Of a DNA stretch of 64,000 nucleotides, positions 35,151 to 43,024 are shown piece by piece. The notes beneath the pieces were generated by a model that had not been told where the DNA came from, did not search any database, and saw nothing but the letters and a program-made list of their open reading frames with translations. This stretch comes from Peribacillus simplex NBRC 15720 = DSM 1321 (GTDB lineage Bacteria > Bacillota > Bacilli > Bacillales > DSM-1321): contig NZ_CP017704.1 of NCBI RefSeq assembly GCF_002243645.1, forward strand, positions 4,544,001 to 4,608,000, written 5' to 3'. Every line of letters begins with the position of its first letter. Position 1 is the first letter of the stretch. Position numbers and translations under genes: made by a program.

Positions 35151-35591
35151 ATGATGCAAAGTAAAATAGAAAAAGTACTGGAAGACCAATTATGTTTCCT
35201 GCTTTATGCAAGTTCAAGGGAAATGACGAAGAAATATAAACCGCTGCTTGATAAACTCGAAGTGACATATCCTCAATATCTTGTTCTTCTTCTATTATGG
35301 GAACAGGATACACTTACAGTAAAAAAACTAGGGGAGCTCCTTGCCCTCGACTCAGGAACGCTTACCCCCATGTTGAAACGAATGGAGCAGAATGGCTTGA
35401 TTGTCCGTGAACGTTCGACTGAAGATGAACGGTCTGTCATGATTAAGTTGACGGAAAAGGGAATTGGATTACAGGAAGAGGCCTGTTTCATTCCCGATCG
35501 CATTTCAGCTATGTCGGGTGAGGATAAGAAGGTGGTTGAGGATTTAAAGGCTTCACTGATCCAACTATTGAAAACATTACAGGAATTTTAG
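35151..35591 (+). CDS. ohrR: Organic-hydroperoxide-sensing MarR repressor OhrR
   Basis: The 146-residue winged-helix regulator represses ohr and releases DNA when its N-terminal cysteine is oxidised by organic peroxide and then S-thiolated. The sensor is C15 in EDQLCFLLYASSREMTK; winged helix about residues 50-105 (VKKLGELLALDSGTLTPMLK). It has a single cysteine near the N-terminus plus C100s region ACFIP, so it may be the 1-Cys type. ATGs at 35151 and 35154 are equivalent; the first puts the sensor at position 15 as in B. subtilis. ohr lies convergently downstream beyond a repeat element. Confidence 0.93.
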   Translation: MMQSKIEKVLEDQLCFLLYASSREMTKKYKPLLDKLEVTYPQYLVLLLLWEQDTLTVKKLGELLALDSGTLTPMLKRMEQNGLIVRERSTEDERSVMIKLTEKGIGLQEEACFIPDRISAMSGEDKKVVEDLKASLIQLLKTLQEF

Positions 35592-35596
35592 CAAAG

Positions 35597-35621
35597 AGAC
35601 GCTTGGGAAACCCAAGCGTCT
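35597..35621. terminator. Left copy of ohrR terminator hairpin
   Basis: Perfect stem AGACGCTTGGG (35597-35607) / CCCAAGCGTCT (35611-35621), loop AAA, but followed by GAGTTTACG, a poor T-tract. Duplicated at 35907 beyond the repeat. Confidence 0.8.
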
Positions 35622-35906
35622 GAGTTTACGACAGGAGGTTCGGATTGGTCTCACCCCGAACCATGATTTTAAAAGAAGACTTGTTTATCCTTTATGTTTT
35701 TTATTTTATATAGAAGAAACTCTCACTAGATTGAAGAAATTGGGAACTCTCCTGACTGGCTAGCCGAGACCCCACAGACGCTTGCGGCGAGGAGGCTTGG
35801 CAGACAGTCGTCGGAAAGGGAGCGAATTTCTAAAATCAACTGGAACGTTTTTTAAATAAAAAACTGCAGACTAAACTCGCTTTTCTTCGAGTTTGTCTGC
35901 AGTCTG
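35622..35906. repeat. Dispersed palindromic repeat, copy R2
   Basis: This is a 285-base non-coding element of the same family as 5858-6355. It opens with GAGTTTACGAC and hairpin GGTTCGG / CCGAACC, then ATGATTTTAAAAGAAGAC and TTTATCCTTTATGTTTTTTA. The GC-rich core is ACTGGCTAGCCGAGACCCC...CGCTTGCGGCGAGGAGGCTT. It closes with the hairpin CTGCAGAC.TAAACTCG (35864-35879) / CGAGTTTGTCTGCAG (35888-35902) and TCTG. It lacks the extra 125-base block present in R1. No coding capacity. It separates the convergent ohrR and ohr genes. Confidence 0.85.
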
Positions 35907-35935
35907 AGACGCTTGGTAACCCCAAGCGTCTTTTT
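35907..35935. terminator. Right copy of ohrR terminator hairpin
   Basis: Stem AGACGCTTGG (35907-35916) / CCAAGCGTCT (35922-35931) with T5. Differs from the left copy at two loop-side positions. Confidence 0.85.
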
Positions 35936-35960
35936 GTCGGATATTCACGAAGAAGATCCG

Positions 35961-36386
35961 TTAATCTACATCTATTTCAAAGGCGACATCCACATTGCCA
36001 TTAATTGCTTTTGAATAAGGACACATTTGATGTGCTTTATGAACAAGGGTTTCGAATGTCTCCTTGTCGACCCCGGATCCCTTCACGGCCAAAGTTACAG
36101 CCAAGCTGTACTGATGCATCTCACCCATCAATAGGCTGACGCTTGCGGTGACTTTGGAATCGAAAGAAACGCGTTCAATTTTACCAACTGATTGCAAAGC
36201 ACTATCAAAACATGCAGCATATCCAGCTGCAAAAAGCTGTTCCGGATTAGATGCTTCAGGCATCTGTTTAGCCCTTGGTGTTCCAGGCATTGCAATATCA
36301 ACCGTGAAGTTGCCATCAGCTGAAATTGCCGTTCCTTCTCTTCCGCCATCAACTGTTACAGACGTTGTAAATAATGTTTTTGTCAT
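35961..36386 (-). CDS. ohr: Organic hydroperoxide resistance protein Ohr (OsmC family)
   Basis: The 141-residue peroxidase reduces organic hydroperoxides with a Cys pair, one in GYAACFDSAL (peroxidatic, ~C59) and the other in HQMCPYSKA (resolving, ~C122). It has the OsmC/Ohr fold with GREGTAISADG and NPEQLFAAGYAAC signatures. An OhrR-type operator overlaps its promoter. GGGAGAA-type site before the ATG. Convergent with ohrR. Confidence 0.93.
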   Translation of the reverse strand: MTKTLFTTSVTVDGGREGTAISADGNFTVDIAMPGTPRAKQMPEASNPEQLFAAGYAACFDSALQSVGKIERVSFDSKVTASVSLLMGEMHQYSLAVTLAVKGSGVDKETFETLVHKAHQMCPYSKAINGNVDVAFEIDVD

Positions 36387-36422
36387 AATTTTTTCTCCCT
36401 TATCTTCTTATTTTTAATTGTG

Positions 36423-36461
36423 CACAACTGAATTGTACAACACTAATTTTAAATTGTCCAA
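36423..36461 (-). promoter_or_regulatory. ohr promoter with overlapping OhrR operator
   Basis: Minus strand: TTGGAC (36461-36456), 18-base spacer, TACAAT (36437-36432). The -10 is part of TACAATTCAGTTGTG (36437-36423), matching the OhrR consensus TACAATT-N-AATTGTA with two mismatches. Confidence 0.7.
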
Positions 36462-36674
36462 TGAAAAAGTTGAAAAAACATTTGTATGAAGTAATCGATC
36501 AAAATTGGTTTGGAGAGGGATTGGAATGATAGGAAACTTGAAAGCGGTACAGAAGCAGCATGGCGAAAAAATGGAACGGAAAAAGGCTGCCTATCACGTT
36601 GGTTAAACGGAGATAGTGCAGCCTAAATGTCATCCTGACATTCATTTGAAACATATAGTTTAGTTCTATTCTTT

Positions 36675-37583
36675 TTAATCCCGGTGACTTTCATATTTGT
36701 TTGCTTTGGTCAACTGCTTCAAGATATCCAACTCAGTTTTGGACAGTGAAGGGTTGTTAGCGGCCTGGCAGTTCTCACGGAGCTGCTGTATTGAGCTTGC
36801 TCCTGGTACAACGGTAGCGACGCTTTGATGGGACAATACATATTGAAGTGCCGTTTCATTCAACTTCCTATCAGAAAGTTTGTCCTTTATGTGCGGAAGC
36901 AAATCTTTAAGTTCGTGATAGCTATAATCAAGGTATCCATCCTCATTTGCCTTTTCAAGCATTTTTTCACTGAGCAGCCCTTTGGCAAGGGGGCCACGGG
37001 CAATGATGCTGATCTGTTTGTTGGCCAAAAGGGATATCCACTCTTCTGGGCGGCGGTCAAGTAGATTAAACTGCATCATCACGGAATCAAGCTCAGACTT
37101 TTCAGTGAATTCCTTGATTACATTCGGACGAATCGAGGAAATTCCATAATATCGGATATAGCCTTCTTTTTTCAAATCTTCAAATGCTTCTACCGTTTCT
37201 CCGATATTGTCTGAAATGGTGCCGCCATGTAACTGATAAAGATCAATATAATCAGTCCCCAATCGCTTTAAGCTATCTTTTACTGCCGTTTTAATATAAG
37301 CGCCAGATGGATCCCAGCTCCAGGCATCTTTATTCTCATTCCAGCGGTTTCCGACCTTGGTGGCTATGTATACCTTATCGCGGACCGATTTTAAATTCTT
37401 TCCGACGATTTCTTCATTCATACCGAAATCATATAAGTCAGCAGTATCAAAGTAATTGATTCCTTCATCTAAAGCGGCCTGTATGATTTCGGATGCCTGA
37501 TTTTCAACAGTCCCCAATGACATGCATCCGAGCCCAATTTCAGAAACTAGCAAGTCTGAATTTCCTAGTTTTCGTTTTTTCAT
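36675..37583 (-). CDS. yqkF: Aldo/keto reductase YqkF
   Basis: The 302-residue NADPH-dependent (beta/alpha)8 reductase has catalytic Asp/Tyr in YFDTADLYDFG, Lys in IATKVG and His in YQLHGG; the cofactor site SSIQQLRENCQA lies near the C-terminus. The frame opens 38 codons earlier, but ATG 37583 follows GGGAGTGG and gives MKKRKLGNSDLLVSEIGLG. Downstream partner of mciZ on the same strand (gap 56 bases), as in B. subtilis. Substrate unknown. Confidence 0.9.
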   Translation of the reverse strand: MKKRKLGNSDLLVSEIGLGCMSLGTVENQASEIIQAALDEGINYFDTADLYDFGMNEEIVGKNLKSVRDKVYIATKVGNRWNENKDAWSWDPSGAYIKTAVKDSLKRLGTDYIDLYQLHGGTISDNIGETVEAFEDLKKEGYIRYYGISSIRPNVIKEFTEKSELDSVMMQFNLLDRRPEEWISLLANKQISIIARGPLAKGLLSEKMLEKANEDGYLDYSYHELKDLLPHIKDKLSDRKLNETALQYVLSHQSVATVVPGASSIQQLRENCQAANNPSLSKTELDILKQLTKANKYESHRD

Positions 37584-37639
37584 GTTATCCACTCCCTTTA
37601 CATTCATTGTAAAGGAGAAATCCATTTCACTCAAAGAAT

Positions 37640-37801
37640 TCACTTGATCCGTTTTAGAGGAGTGGACGGCACCTGATCGTGTATGTCGGCAATCCAATCA
37701 TTGATATAGACATATTGACTTTGTAATTGTTTTAGTTTTTGAAGGATTTCCCAACTCTTTCCGGATAAAGTAACGCTTTTTTCCAATACGTAAACTTTCA
37801 T
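37640..37801 (-). CDS. mciZ: FtsZ inhibitor MciZ (mother-cell inhibitor of FtsZ)
   Basis: This is a 53-codon minus-strand gene between yqkF and nudF, exactly where B. subtilis has mciZ. The product MKVYVLEKSVTLSGKSWEIL, followed by QKLKQL and NDWI, keeps the MKV...V.L.GK.WEI..KLK...DWI pattern of the 40-residue B. subtilis peptide. That peptide caps FtsZ filaments in the sporulating mother cell. The present protein has ~13 extra C-terminal residues (HDQVPSTPLKRIK). GGAGGGCG stands before the ATG; a sigma-E-like -10 (CATACATT) lies 30 bases upstream. Confidence 0.8.
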   Translation of the reverse strand: MKVYVLEKSVTLSGKSWEILQKLKQLQSQYVYINDWIADIHDQVPSTPLKRIK

Positions 37802-37830
37802 TAAATCGCCCTCCATCTCTATTATGGTAA

Positions 37831-37838
37831 AATGTATG
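37831..37838 (-). promoter_or_regulatory. Candidate sigma-E -10 element for mciZ
   Basis: CATACATT on the minus strand (7 of 8 to CATACAmT), 30 bases upstream of the mciZ start. A -35 (TTCTAAT-like) is weak. mciZ is a sigma-E gene in B. subtilis. Confidence 0.45.
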
Positions 37839-37876
37839 AGGAATCATGCAGCAATTAGAACAGAGGAGTGGTCAGG

Positions 37877-38428
37877 ATGAAAAAATTTGAAGAAAAAACG
37901 CTGTCTTCGGAAAAAATCTTCACAGGAAAGGTAATCAGCCTGCAAGTGGATGATGTAGAGCTTCCTGATGGGAAAACGGGTAAACGTGAAATAATCAAAC
38001 ATCCGGGAGCGGTTGCCATCATAGCTCTCACGGCAGAAAATAAAATCATCATGGTTGAACAGTACCGTAAAGCGCTGGAGAGAAGCTTGGTGGAAATTCC
38101 TGCAGGAAAGCTGGAAAAAGGCGAAGAACCGGTTTTGTCGGCTGAACGGGAGCTGGAAGAGGAGACAGGTTATGAATGTGAAAAAATGGAGCACATCATA
38201 TCCTTCTATACATCCCCAGGTTTCGCCGATGAATTGGTCCATCTGTATGTGGCCCACAATTTGAAAAAGAAAGAAAATGCGGCTCCACTGGATGAAGATG
38301 AATTTGTCGAGATGCTTGAACTCACGTTGGAGGAAGCTCAAGCTTACATGGATGAAGGGAAGATCCAGGATGCCAAAACGGCATATGCAGTTCAGTATCT
38401 GCAGTTGAAAAAGGCGATGACATCATAA
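37877..38428 (+). CDS. nudF: ADP-ribose pyrophosphatase NudF (Nudix)
   Basis: The 183-residue Nudix hydrolase splits ADP-ribose into AMP and ribose 5-phosphate. The Nudix box runs from G (AGKLEKGEEP) through RELEEETGYE; the ADP-ribose-specific Pro lies ~15 residues after the box (SPGFADE). GTG 37868 is in frame, but ATG 37877 is correctly placed after GAGGAG. The next gene follows with no gap, so it is translationally linked. Confidence 0.93.
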   Translation: MKKFEEKTLSSEKIFTGKVISLQVDDVELPDGKTGKREIIKHPGAVAIIALTAENKIIMVEQYRKALERSLVEIPAGKLEKGEEPVLSAERELEEETGYECEKMEHIISFYTSPGFADELVHLYVAHNLKKKENAAPLDEDEFVEMLELTLEEAQAYMDEGKIQDAKTAYAVQYLQLKKAMTS

Positions 38429-39628
38429 ATGAAAGAGTTTTACGCTGACCTGCATATCCATATAGGCAGAACGAGAAGCGGAAGGGCCGTTAAAATAACA
38501 GGTGCTAAAACGTTAACCTTCAGCAAAGTGCTGCAAGTGGCAAGTGAAAGGAAGGGTCTTGATCTGATCGGGATAATCGATTGCCATTCTCCTGAAATTA
38601 TCGAAGAGATCGAAGCGGGGATTCTGGTTGGCGAGATCACGGAAAAGATTGAAGGCGGACTTCAATACAAGAATACAACCATCATTCCAGGCTCGGAGAT
38701 TGAAATTTATGATCAGAATTGTAATGGACCGATCCATGTCCTCGCCTATTTTCCCACTTTAAAAGCGATGAAGGAATTCTCCTCATGGATGAGCGGACAT
38801 GTCAAAAATATCACCTTGAGCTCCCAAAGGATTTATTGTGATGGAAGAACGCTGCAAAAGATCGTGAAGTCACTGGGCGGCCTGTTTATCCCGGCACATG
38901 TTTTCACCCCATTTAAAAGCTTGTATGGAAAAGGGGTGCGATCCAGCCTGACAGAAGTATTCGATCCGAAGCTAATTGATGCCATCGAACTTGGTTTAAG
39001 TTCAGATACAGAAATGGTCAAGGATATCGAGGAGTTGGACTCCTATGTATTCGTGACAAATTCCGATGCGCATTCGCTTGGGAAAATCGCTCGTGAATAT
39101 CAAAAAGTCCTGCTTGAAGAACCAAGTTTCAATGAGCTGGCAAAAGCCCTTAAAGAAAAAGGGAATCGTAAGGTGACCAGTAATTATGGATTGAACCCCT
39201 TATTGGGAAAGTATCATCAAACCGTATGTTCAGGGTGCTTACATCAGGTATTGAGGGATAGTGAACAATGTCCCGAATGTGGTAATAAATCCATTATTAA
39301 AGGGGTATCGTCCAGGATCGAAGAACTCTCCATTTCCGAGATGGAAGGAAGATATGGAAGGGAAAGGCCGCCATATATCCATCAAGTACCACTCGATTTC
39401 ATTCCAGGACTCGGACCTAAATCCATGGAAAAACTGCTGGTGGCATTTGGAACAGAGATGAATATCCTTCATGAAGTTACGCTTGAACAGCTCATGGAAA
39501 TCGTTCCTGAAAAATTGGCGGGCTACATCGATTCTGCCAGAAAAGGAACGCTTTCTTTTGAAGTGGGGGGCGGAGGAAAGTACGGAAAGGTCAAAAAGGA
39601 ATTACTGAAAAAAAGCCCTGACAGATGA
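38429..39628 (+). CDS. Endonuclease Q family protein (PHP domain + zinc finger + HhH)
   Basis: The 399-residue DNA-repair nuclease of the EndoQ type nicks 5' of deaminated bases (uracil, hypoxanthine, xanthine) and abasic sites. Domains: an N-terminal PHP metal-binding domain (DLHIHIG, IDCHSPE, IPAHVFTP, TNSDAHSLG) to about residue 240; a four-Cys zinc finger (CSGCLHQ...CPECG, about 270-290); and a C-terminal helix-hairpin-helix (IPGLGPKSMEKLLVAFG). EndoQ is known mainly from Thermococcales and a few bacilli. It starts directly after the nudF stop. A perfect terminator overlaps the last codons. Confidence 0.78.
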   Translation: MKEFYADLHIHIGRTRSGRAVKITGAKTLTFSKVLQVASERKGLDLIGIIDCHSPEIIEEIEAGILVGEITEKIEGGLQYKNTTIIPGSEIEIYDQNCNGPIHVLAYFPTLKAMKEFSSWMSGHVKNITLSSQRIYCDGRTLQKIVKSLGGLFIPAHVFTPFKSLYGKGVRSSLTEVFDPKLIDAIELGLSSDTEMVKDIEELDSYVFVTNSDAHSLGKIAREYQKVLLEEPSFNELAKALKEKGNRKVTSNYGLNPLLGKYHQTVCSGCLHQVLRDSEQCPECGNKSIIKGVSSRIEELSISEMEGRYGRERPPYIHQVPLDFIPGLGPKSMEKLLVAFGTEMNILHEVTLEQLMEIVPEKLAGYIDSARKGTLSFEVGGGGKYGKVKKELLKKSPDR

Positions 39629-39647
39629 GGTCTGTCAGGGCTTTTTT
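39609..39647. terminator. Bidirectional terminator between EndoQ and GNAT genes
   Basis: Perfect stem AAAAGCCCTGACAGA / TCTGTCAGGGCTTTT around TGAGG, A-run and T-run on both sides, between convergent genes. Confidence 0.9.
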
Positions 39648-40209
39648 AGTTTGATGTTTTTGCATAAATGGAGGTGTCCCGTACTTCCTTGCCGTCTGCA
39701 CTAAGGCAGTCGTTACGCAAAATTCCTTCAAGGGTATACCCCAGCTTCTCGGGAATACTTTTGCTGGCAATATTATTAGGGTCACAGCGGATTTCGACTC
39801 GTTTTGCGCCATAATGGTAAAAGGCGAATTTAGTTAACTTTTCCACTGCCTCCGTTATGTAGCCTAGTTTACTATATCTCGTATCAATCCAATAGCCAAT
39901 TTCGAATTTAGGGATATCCCAGTTAATTCGGTGCAAACCAGTGGAACCGATGAATTGATCGTCTTCTTTCCTATAAATATGGAGTCTAATATCCTCTTTT
40001 AAAATAAAGTCCGAAAAGGACTTAAGGACGTTCTGTTCAGAAGTTTCCAAAGAAACATCTTGATGGGCAAACGGCAGCCATTGTTTCAATTCAGGTTTAG
40101 GATGGACAATGGCTTCGTGAACGTCCAGGCCATCGCCAGGCTGACAAGGTCTTAGATATAATCGTGGGGTTTCAATTTTTTCGGGGAAATCCATTAATAT
40201 AGCTTTCAT
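39646..40209 (-). CDS. GNAT family N-acetyltransferase (RimJ/RimL type)
   Basis: The 187-residue acetyl-CoA-dependent acetyltransferase has ETPRLYLRPCQPGDG at the N-terminus, FIGSTGLHRINW and IGYWIDTRYSKLGYITEA (pyrophosphate-binding loop region), then RVEIRCDPNNIASKSIPEKLGY. Closest to ribosomal-protein serine/alanine acetyltransferases, but the acceptor is unknown. ATG 40209 follows GGAGG and is preferred over the in-frame upstream ATG at 40227. Confidence 0.82.
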   Translation of the reverse strand: MKAILMDFPEKIETPRLYLRPCQPGDGLDVHEAIVHPKPELKQWLPFAHQDVSLETSEQNVLKSFSDFILKEDIRLHIYRKEDDQFIGSTGLHRINWDIPKFEIGYWIDTRYSKLGYITEAVEKLTKFAFYHYGAKRVEIRCDPNNIASKSIPEKLGYTLEGILRNDCLSADGKEVRDTSIYAKTSN

Positions 40210-40290
40210 ATCCTGCCTCCATATCATTGATGTGGAAAATTATAACATAAAATGGGTTCAAGGTGTTCGGCTGATGGGTAAGTTTTCTTA

Positions 40291-40319
40291 GCATAAACGA
40301 GAGAGTGAAAACATAGATT
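40291..40319 (+). promoter_or_regulatory. Candidate sigma-E promoter of spoIIM
   Basis: GCATAAA (40291-40297), 14-base spacer, CATAGATT (40312-40319), a partial fit (about 5/7 and 6/8) to the sigma-E consensus, 29 bases upstream of spoIIM, which is a sigma-E gene in B. subtilis. Confidence 0.4.
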
Positions 40320-40347
40320 CTAGTAAGCGGAGTTGGGAGGATGAAAG

Positions 40348-40995
40348 ATGAAAAAAAAATCTGTCGTACAAAATGCCGTAATGAAACATATTAACGAACA
40401 TTCCTCATTATATGTCTTTATCACTGTGCTTTTTTTGATGGGTGTCATTTTTGGGGCAATATTGGTGAATAGTTTGAGCTTTACCCAAAAGGAAGACTTG
40501 TTCTATTATTTATCGCAATTTTTCGGACAAGTATCCAAAGGTGAATTTGCATCTTCGCATGATATGTTCAGCCAAAGTATTATGCATAATATAAAATATA
40601 TCGGGGTCATCTGGATTCTCGGAATATCGGTCATCGGTTTGCCTGTCATCCTGGTTTTGTTATTTATAAAAGGGATGGTTGTTGGATTCACAGTCGGCTT
40701 TTTAGTCAATCAAATGGGATGGAGCGGGTTCTTATTATCGTTTGTCGCTATTCTGCCCCAAAATATATTCATCGTCCCGATATTCATCGTAATAACCGTC
40801 CTTGCCGTCTCACTATCAATGAAAATGATCAGCCGGATTTTCCTTAAGCAGGTTCGTGAACCGCTGAAGCCGATAATTTCACGGTATATTTTCTCATTGG
40901 TTTTGTCGGGGTTATTTTTGATTACAGCTGCTGCATTTGAAGCGTACCTATCTCCTTCTTTAATGAAAAATGTCGTAAGTTTATTGGGTCATTGA
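40348..40995 (+). CDS. spoIIM: Stage II sporulation protein M (SpoIIM)
   Basis: The 215-residue polytopic membrane protein has about five membrane segments (FITVLFLMGVIFGAIL, GVIWILGISVIGLPVILVLL, LLSFVAILPQNIFIVPIFIV, YIFSLVLSGLFLITAAAFE). With SpoIID and SpoIIP it forms the septal DMP complex that drives engulfment. GGGAGG is 7 bases before ATG 40348; an out-of-frame ATG at 40341 is too close. Small hairpin with T-run follows. Position next to fur matches B. subtilis. Confidence 0.94.
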   Translation: MKKKSVVQNAVMKHINEHSSLYVFITVLFLMGVIFGAILVNSLSFTQKEDLFYYLSQFFGQVSKGEFASSHDMFSQSIMHNIKYIGVIWILGISVIGLPVILVLLFIKGMVVGFTVGFLVNQMGWSGFLLSFVAILPQNIFIVPIFIVITVLAVSLSMKMISRIFLKQVREPLKPIISRYIFSLVLSGLFLITAAAFEAYLSPSLMKNVVSLLGH

Positions 40996-40998
40996 TGG

Positions 40999-41026
40999 AA
41001 ATTTACCGTTCGCGGAAATTTTTTTA
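40999..41026 (+). terminator. Terminator of spoIIM
   Basis: Stem AAATTTACCG / CGGAAATTT around TTCG (one bulge), followed by T7. Confidence 0.7.
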
Positions 41027-41046
41027 TCATTAACAAGAAATCTATT

Positions 41047-41074
41047 TTGACAGTTTTCCCTCTTTTGATATAAT
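41047..41074 (+). promoter_or_regulatory. Sigma-A promoter of fur
   Basis: TTGACA (41047-41052), 16-base spacer, TATAAT (41069-41074): both hexamers perfect, 35 bases before the fur ATG. Confidence 0.75.
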
Positions 41075-41108
41075 GGATAGGATAGCGGCGCGGGAGGGAA
41101 TATTAGGT

Positions 41109-41564
41109 ATGGAAATAGAAAACAGAATTGATAGGATAAAAAAGCAGTTACACTCGTCCAGCTACAAATTAACGCCTCAGCGAGAAGCGACCGTCCGCGT
41201 TTTACTTGAGCATGAAGAGGATCATTTAAGCGCAGAAGACGTTTACCTCCTTGTCAAAGAAAAGTCGCCGGAAATAGGATTGGCAACAGTTTACCGTACG
41301 CTAGAGTTGCTGACTGAATTGAAGATAGTAGATAAAATTAACTTTGGAGACGGGGTTTCCCGTTATGATTTAAGACAAGAAGGAGCTGCGCATTTCCATC
41401 ATCATCTTGTTTGTGTGGAATGTGGTGCGGTAGATGAGATCCAGGAAGACCTACTTGAAGACGTAGAAGACATTGTGGAACGCGACTGGAACTTCAAGAT
41501 AAAAGACCATAGATTAACCTTTCATGGCATTTGTCATCGATGTCATGACAAAGAAGAAAATTAA
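41109..41564 (+). CDS. fur: Ferric uptake regulator Fur
   Basis: The 151-residue Fe(II)-dependent repressor of siderophore and iron-transport genes has an N-terminal winged helix (LTPQREATVRVLLEHEEDHL; GLATVYRTLELL) and metal/dimer domain HFHHHLVCVECG with structural Zn cysteines C102/C105 and C142/C145. An upstream in-frame ATG at 41073 lies inside the -10 and cannot be the start; ATG 41109 follows GGGAGGGA and gives MEIENRIDRIKKQLHSSSYK. Distinguished from PerR by near identity to Bacillus Fur. Confidence 0.96.
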   Translation: MEIENRIDRIKKQLHSSSYKLTPQREATVRVLLEHEEDHLSAEDVYLLVKEKSPEIGLATVYRTLELLTELKIVDKINFGDGVSRYDLRQEGAAHFHHHLVCVECGAVDEIQEDLLEDVEDIVERDWNFKIKDHRLTFHGICHRCHDKEEN

Positions 41565-41580
41565 GGTGAATGAAGTTGGG

Positions 41581-41607
41581 CCTTTTCCATTTAATGGAGA
41601 AGGTTTT
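41581..41607 (+). terminator. Terminator of fur
   Basis: Stem CCTTTTCCAT / ATGGAGAAGG around TTA, then TTTT. Confidence 0.75.
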
Positions 41608-41729
41608 CTGCATTTTAAAAGCCTATTTTCTCAAGTAAGAGCTGTTTTCGTTTTCTCCTTTCCGAAACACGTATAAAACTTGTCCGGTTGGGCATAGATT
41701 GATACAAAGGATCGAATGGGAGGGGAAAG

Positions 41730-41960
41730 ATGATGAAAACATCATTATCGCTTTTTTTGCACACGGCTAAAGTGATGGTTCTCTTTGTTAGCTTCACTGT
41801 TCTTTTTTATATAGGAATGGTATGGTTAAATCAGGAATATCAAAGTTATCATCGTTATGATGAACCGAAAGGCATGGCTGTAAAAGTATCGAAGGCTGTT
41901 GATACCGGTGATGATGCATGGCTTGAACGCTTAATGTTGTTTTATTTAAACGGGGAGTAA
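41730..41960 (+). CDS. yqzK: YqzK family protein (DUF4227)
   Basis: The 76-residue protein has one N-terminal membrane helix ([19 protein letters not shown]) and a short soluble tail. It sits between fur and xerD as in many bacilli. GGGAGGGGA precedes the ATG. The stop codon overlaps a candidate xerD start (TAATG), so it is coupled to xerD. Function unknown. Confidence 0.85.
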   Translation: MMKTSLSLFLHTAKVMVLFVSFTVLFYIGMVWLNQEYQSYHRYDEPKGMAVKVSKAVDTGDDAWLERLMLFYLNGE

Positions 41961-41965
41961 TGAAT

Positions 41966-42859
41966 ATGGAGAATCAAATTAGGGATTTCATTCATTTTTT
42001 AACCATTGAAAAAGGACTTGCCAAGAATACGCTCGTCTCGTATGAGCGTGACTTAAGATCATATTGGAGCTATCTGAAAGATGTTGAAACCATTGAAGAG
42101 TGGAATGATTCACGGCGGGGGAACATCCTGCATTTTCTAATGCATTTGAAGGATCAAGGGAAATCATCGAAGACGGTGGCGCGTCATATAGCCTCCATTC
42201 GGTCTTTTCATCAATTTCTTCTAAGGGAAAAAGTAACCGATCAGGATCCGTCCATACATATAGAAACGCCAAAACCGGAACGAAGCCTTCCAAAGGTATT
42301 AAGCATGGAAGAGGTTGAAGCACTATTGGAAGCACCGAAGAAAATGGATGAATTCGGTTTACGCGATAAGGCGATGCTAGAACTGATGTATGCGACGGGT
42401 ATGCGTGTCAGTGAGTTGATATCCATGGATGTGAGTGATGTCCATGCATCGATGGGTTTTGTCCGTTGTGTAGGGAAAGGGAATAAAGAGAGGATCATTC
42501 CGATTGGACAAACTGCATTGGGTGCGATTCAACATTATATGGAAAGTTCCCGGGGGAAAATGGCTAGCCCCAAGCACAGGACAGATTCACTTTTTTTGAA
42601 TCATCATGGAAACAGGCTGACAAGGCAGGGATTTTGGAAGATTCTAAAAGGACTTGTAAAATCGGCACAAATAGAAAAAGAAATAACACCGCATACACTA
42701 AGACATTCTTTCGCGACACATCTATTGATGAATGGGGCTGATTTACGTGCCGTCCAAGAAATGCTTGGTCATGCGGATATTTCGACAACTCAAATTTATA
42801 CACATATTACGAACGTACGGATCAAGGATGTATATTCAAAATTCCATCCGCGAGCTTAA
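41966..42859 (+). CDS. xerD: Site-specific tyrosine recombinase XerD
   Basis: The 297-residue partner of CodV/XerC resolves chromosome dimers at dif. It has an N-terminal SAM-like core-binding domain ([20 protein letters not shown]...), then the catalytic domain with the complete set R147, K171, H243, R246, H269 and Tyr278 ([26 protein letters not shown]). ATG 41960 overlaps the yqzK stop, but GGGGAG is better spaced for ATG 41966, giving the usual MENQ. A housekeeping gene, not a phage integrase. Confidence 0.95.
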   Translation: MENQIRDFIHFLTIEKGLAKNTLVSYERDLRSYWSYLKDVETIEEWNDSRRGNILHFLMHLKDQGKSSKTVARHIASIRSFHQFLLREKVTDQDPSIHIETPKPERSLPKVLSMEEVEALLEAPKKMDEFGLRDKAMLELMYATGMRVSELISMDVSDVHASMGFVRCVGKGNKERIIPIGQTALGAIQHYMESSRGKMASPKHRTDSLFLNHHGNRLTRQGFWKILKGLVKSAQIEKEITPHTLRHSFATHLLMNGADLRAVQEMLGHADISTTQIYTHITNVRIKDVYSKFHPRA

Positions 42860-42995
42860 AAGAATAGTAGAATGATAGAGAGGTTGTGAATTTAACTGTG
42901 AGGCAGTTGAAGGAGCAGCCTTTTTTCCTGCTATAATGGCTGCTGATGATTCTTGCCAGTCTAATGGCACTTTGTTTCATTCCGAAATATATTAT

Positions 42996-43024
42996 TTGTC
43001 TCCATCATGGTAATCGTTTACAAT
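42996..43024 (+). promoter_or_regulatory. Candidate deoB promoter overlapped by a cre-like site
   Basis: TTGTCT (42996-43001), 17-base spacer, TACAAT (43019-43024). GGTAATCGTTTACA (43009-43022) fits 13 of 14 cre positions (TGwAAnCGnTnwCA) and covers the spacer/-10, suggesting CcpA repression. The leader to the deoB ATG is ~110 bases and contains GTCAG-ACTT-CTGAC (43032-43045). Confidence 0.5.

Noticed and set aside
36526-36606. 26-codon frame with a GGAGAGGG site between ohr and yqkF
   Set aside because: Very short, charged, no helix or known family, and the end runs into a hairpin (about 36593-36625); chance cannot be excluded.
41960-42859. Tyrosine recombinase as a sign of an integrated element
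   Set aside because: It is syntenic XerD between yqzK and deoB, with a complete catalytic set and no attachment-site repeats nearby.
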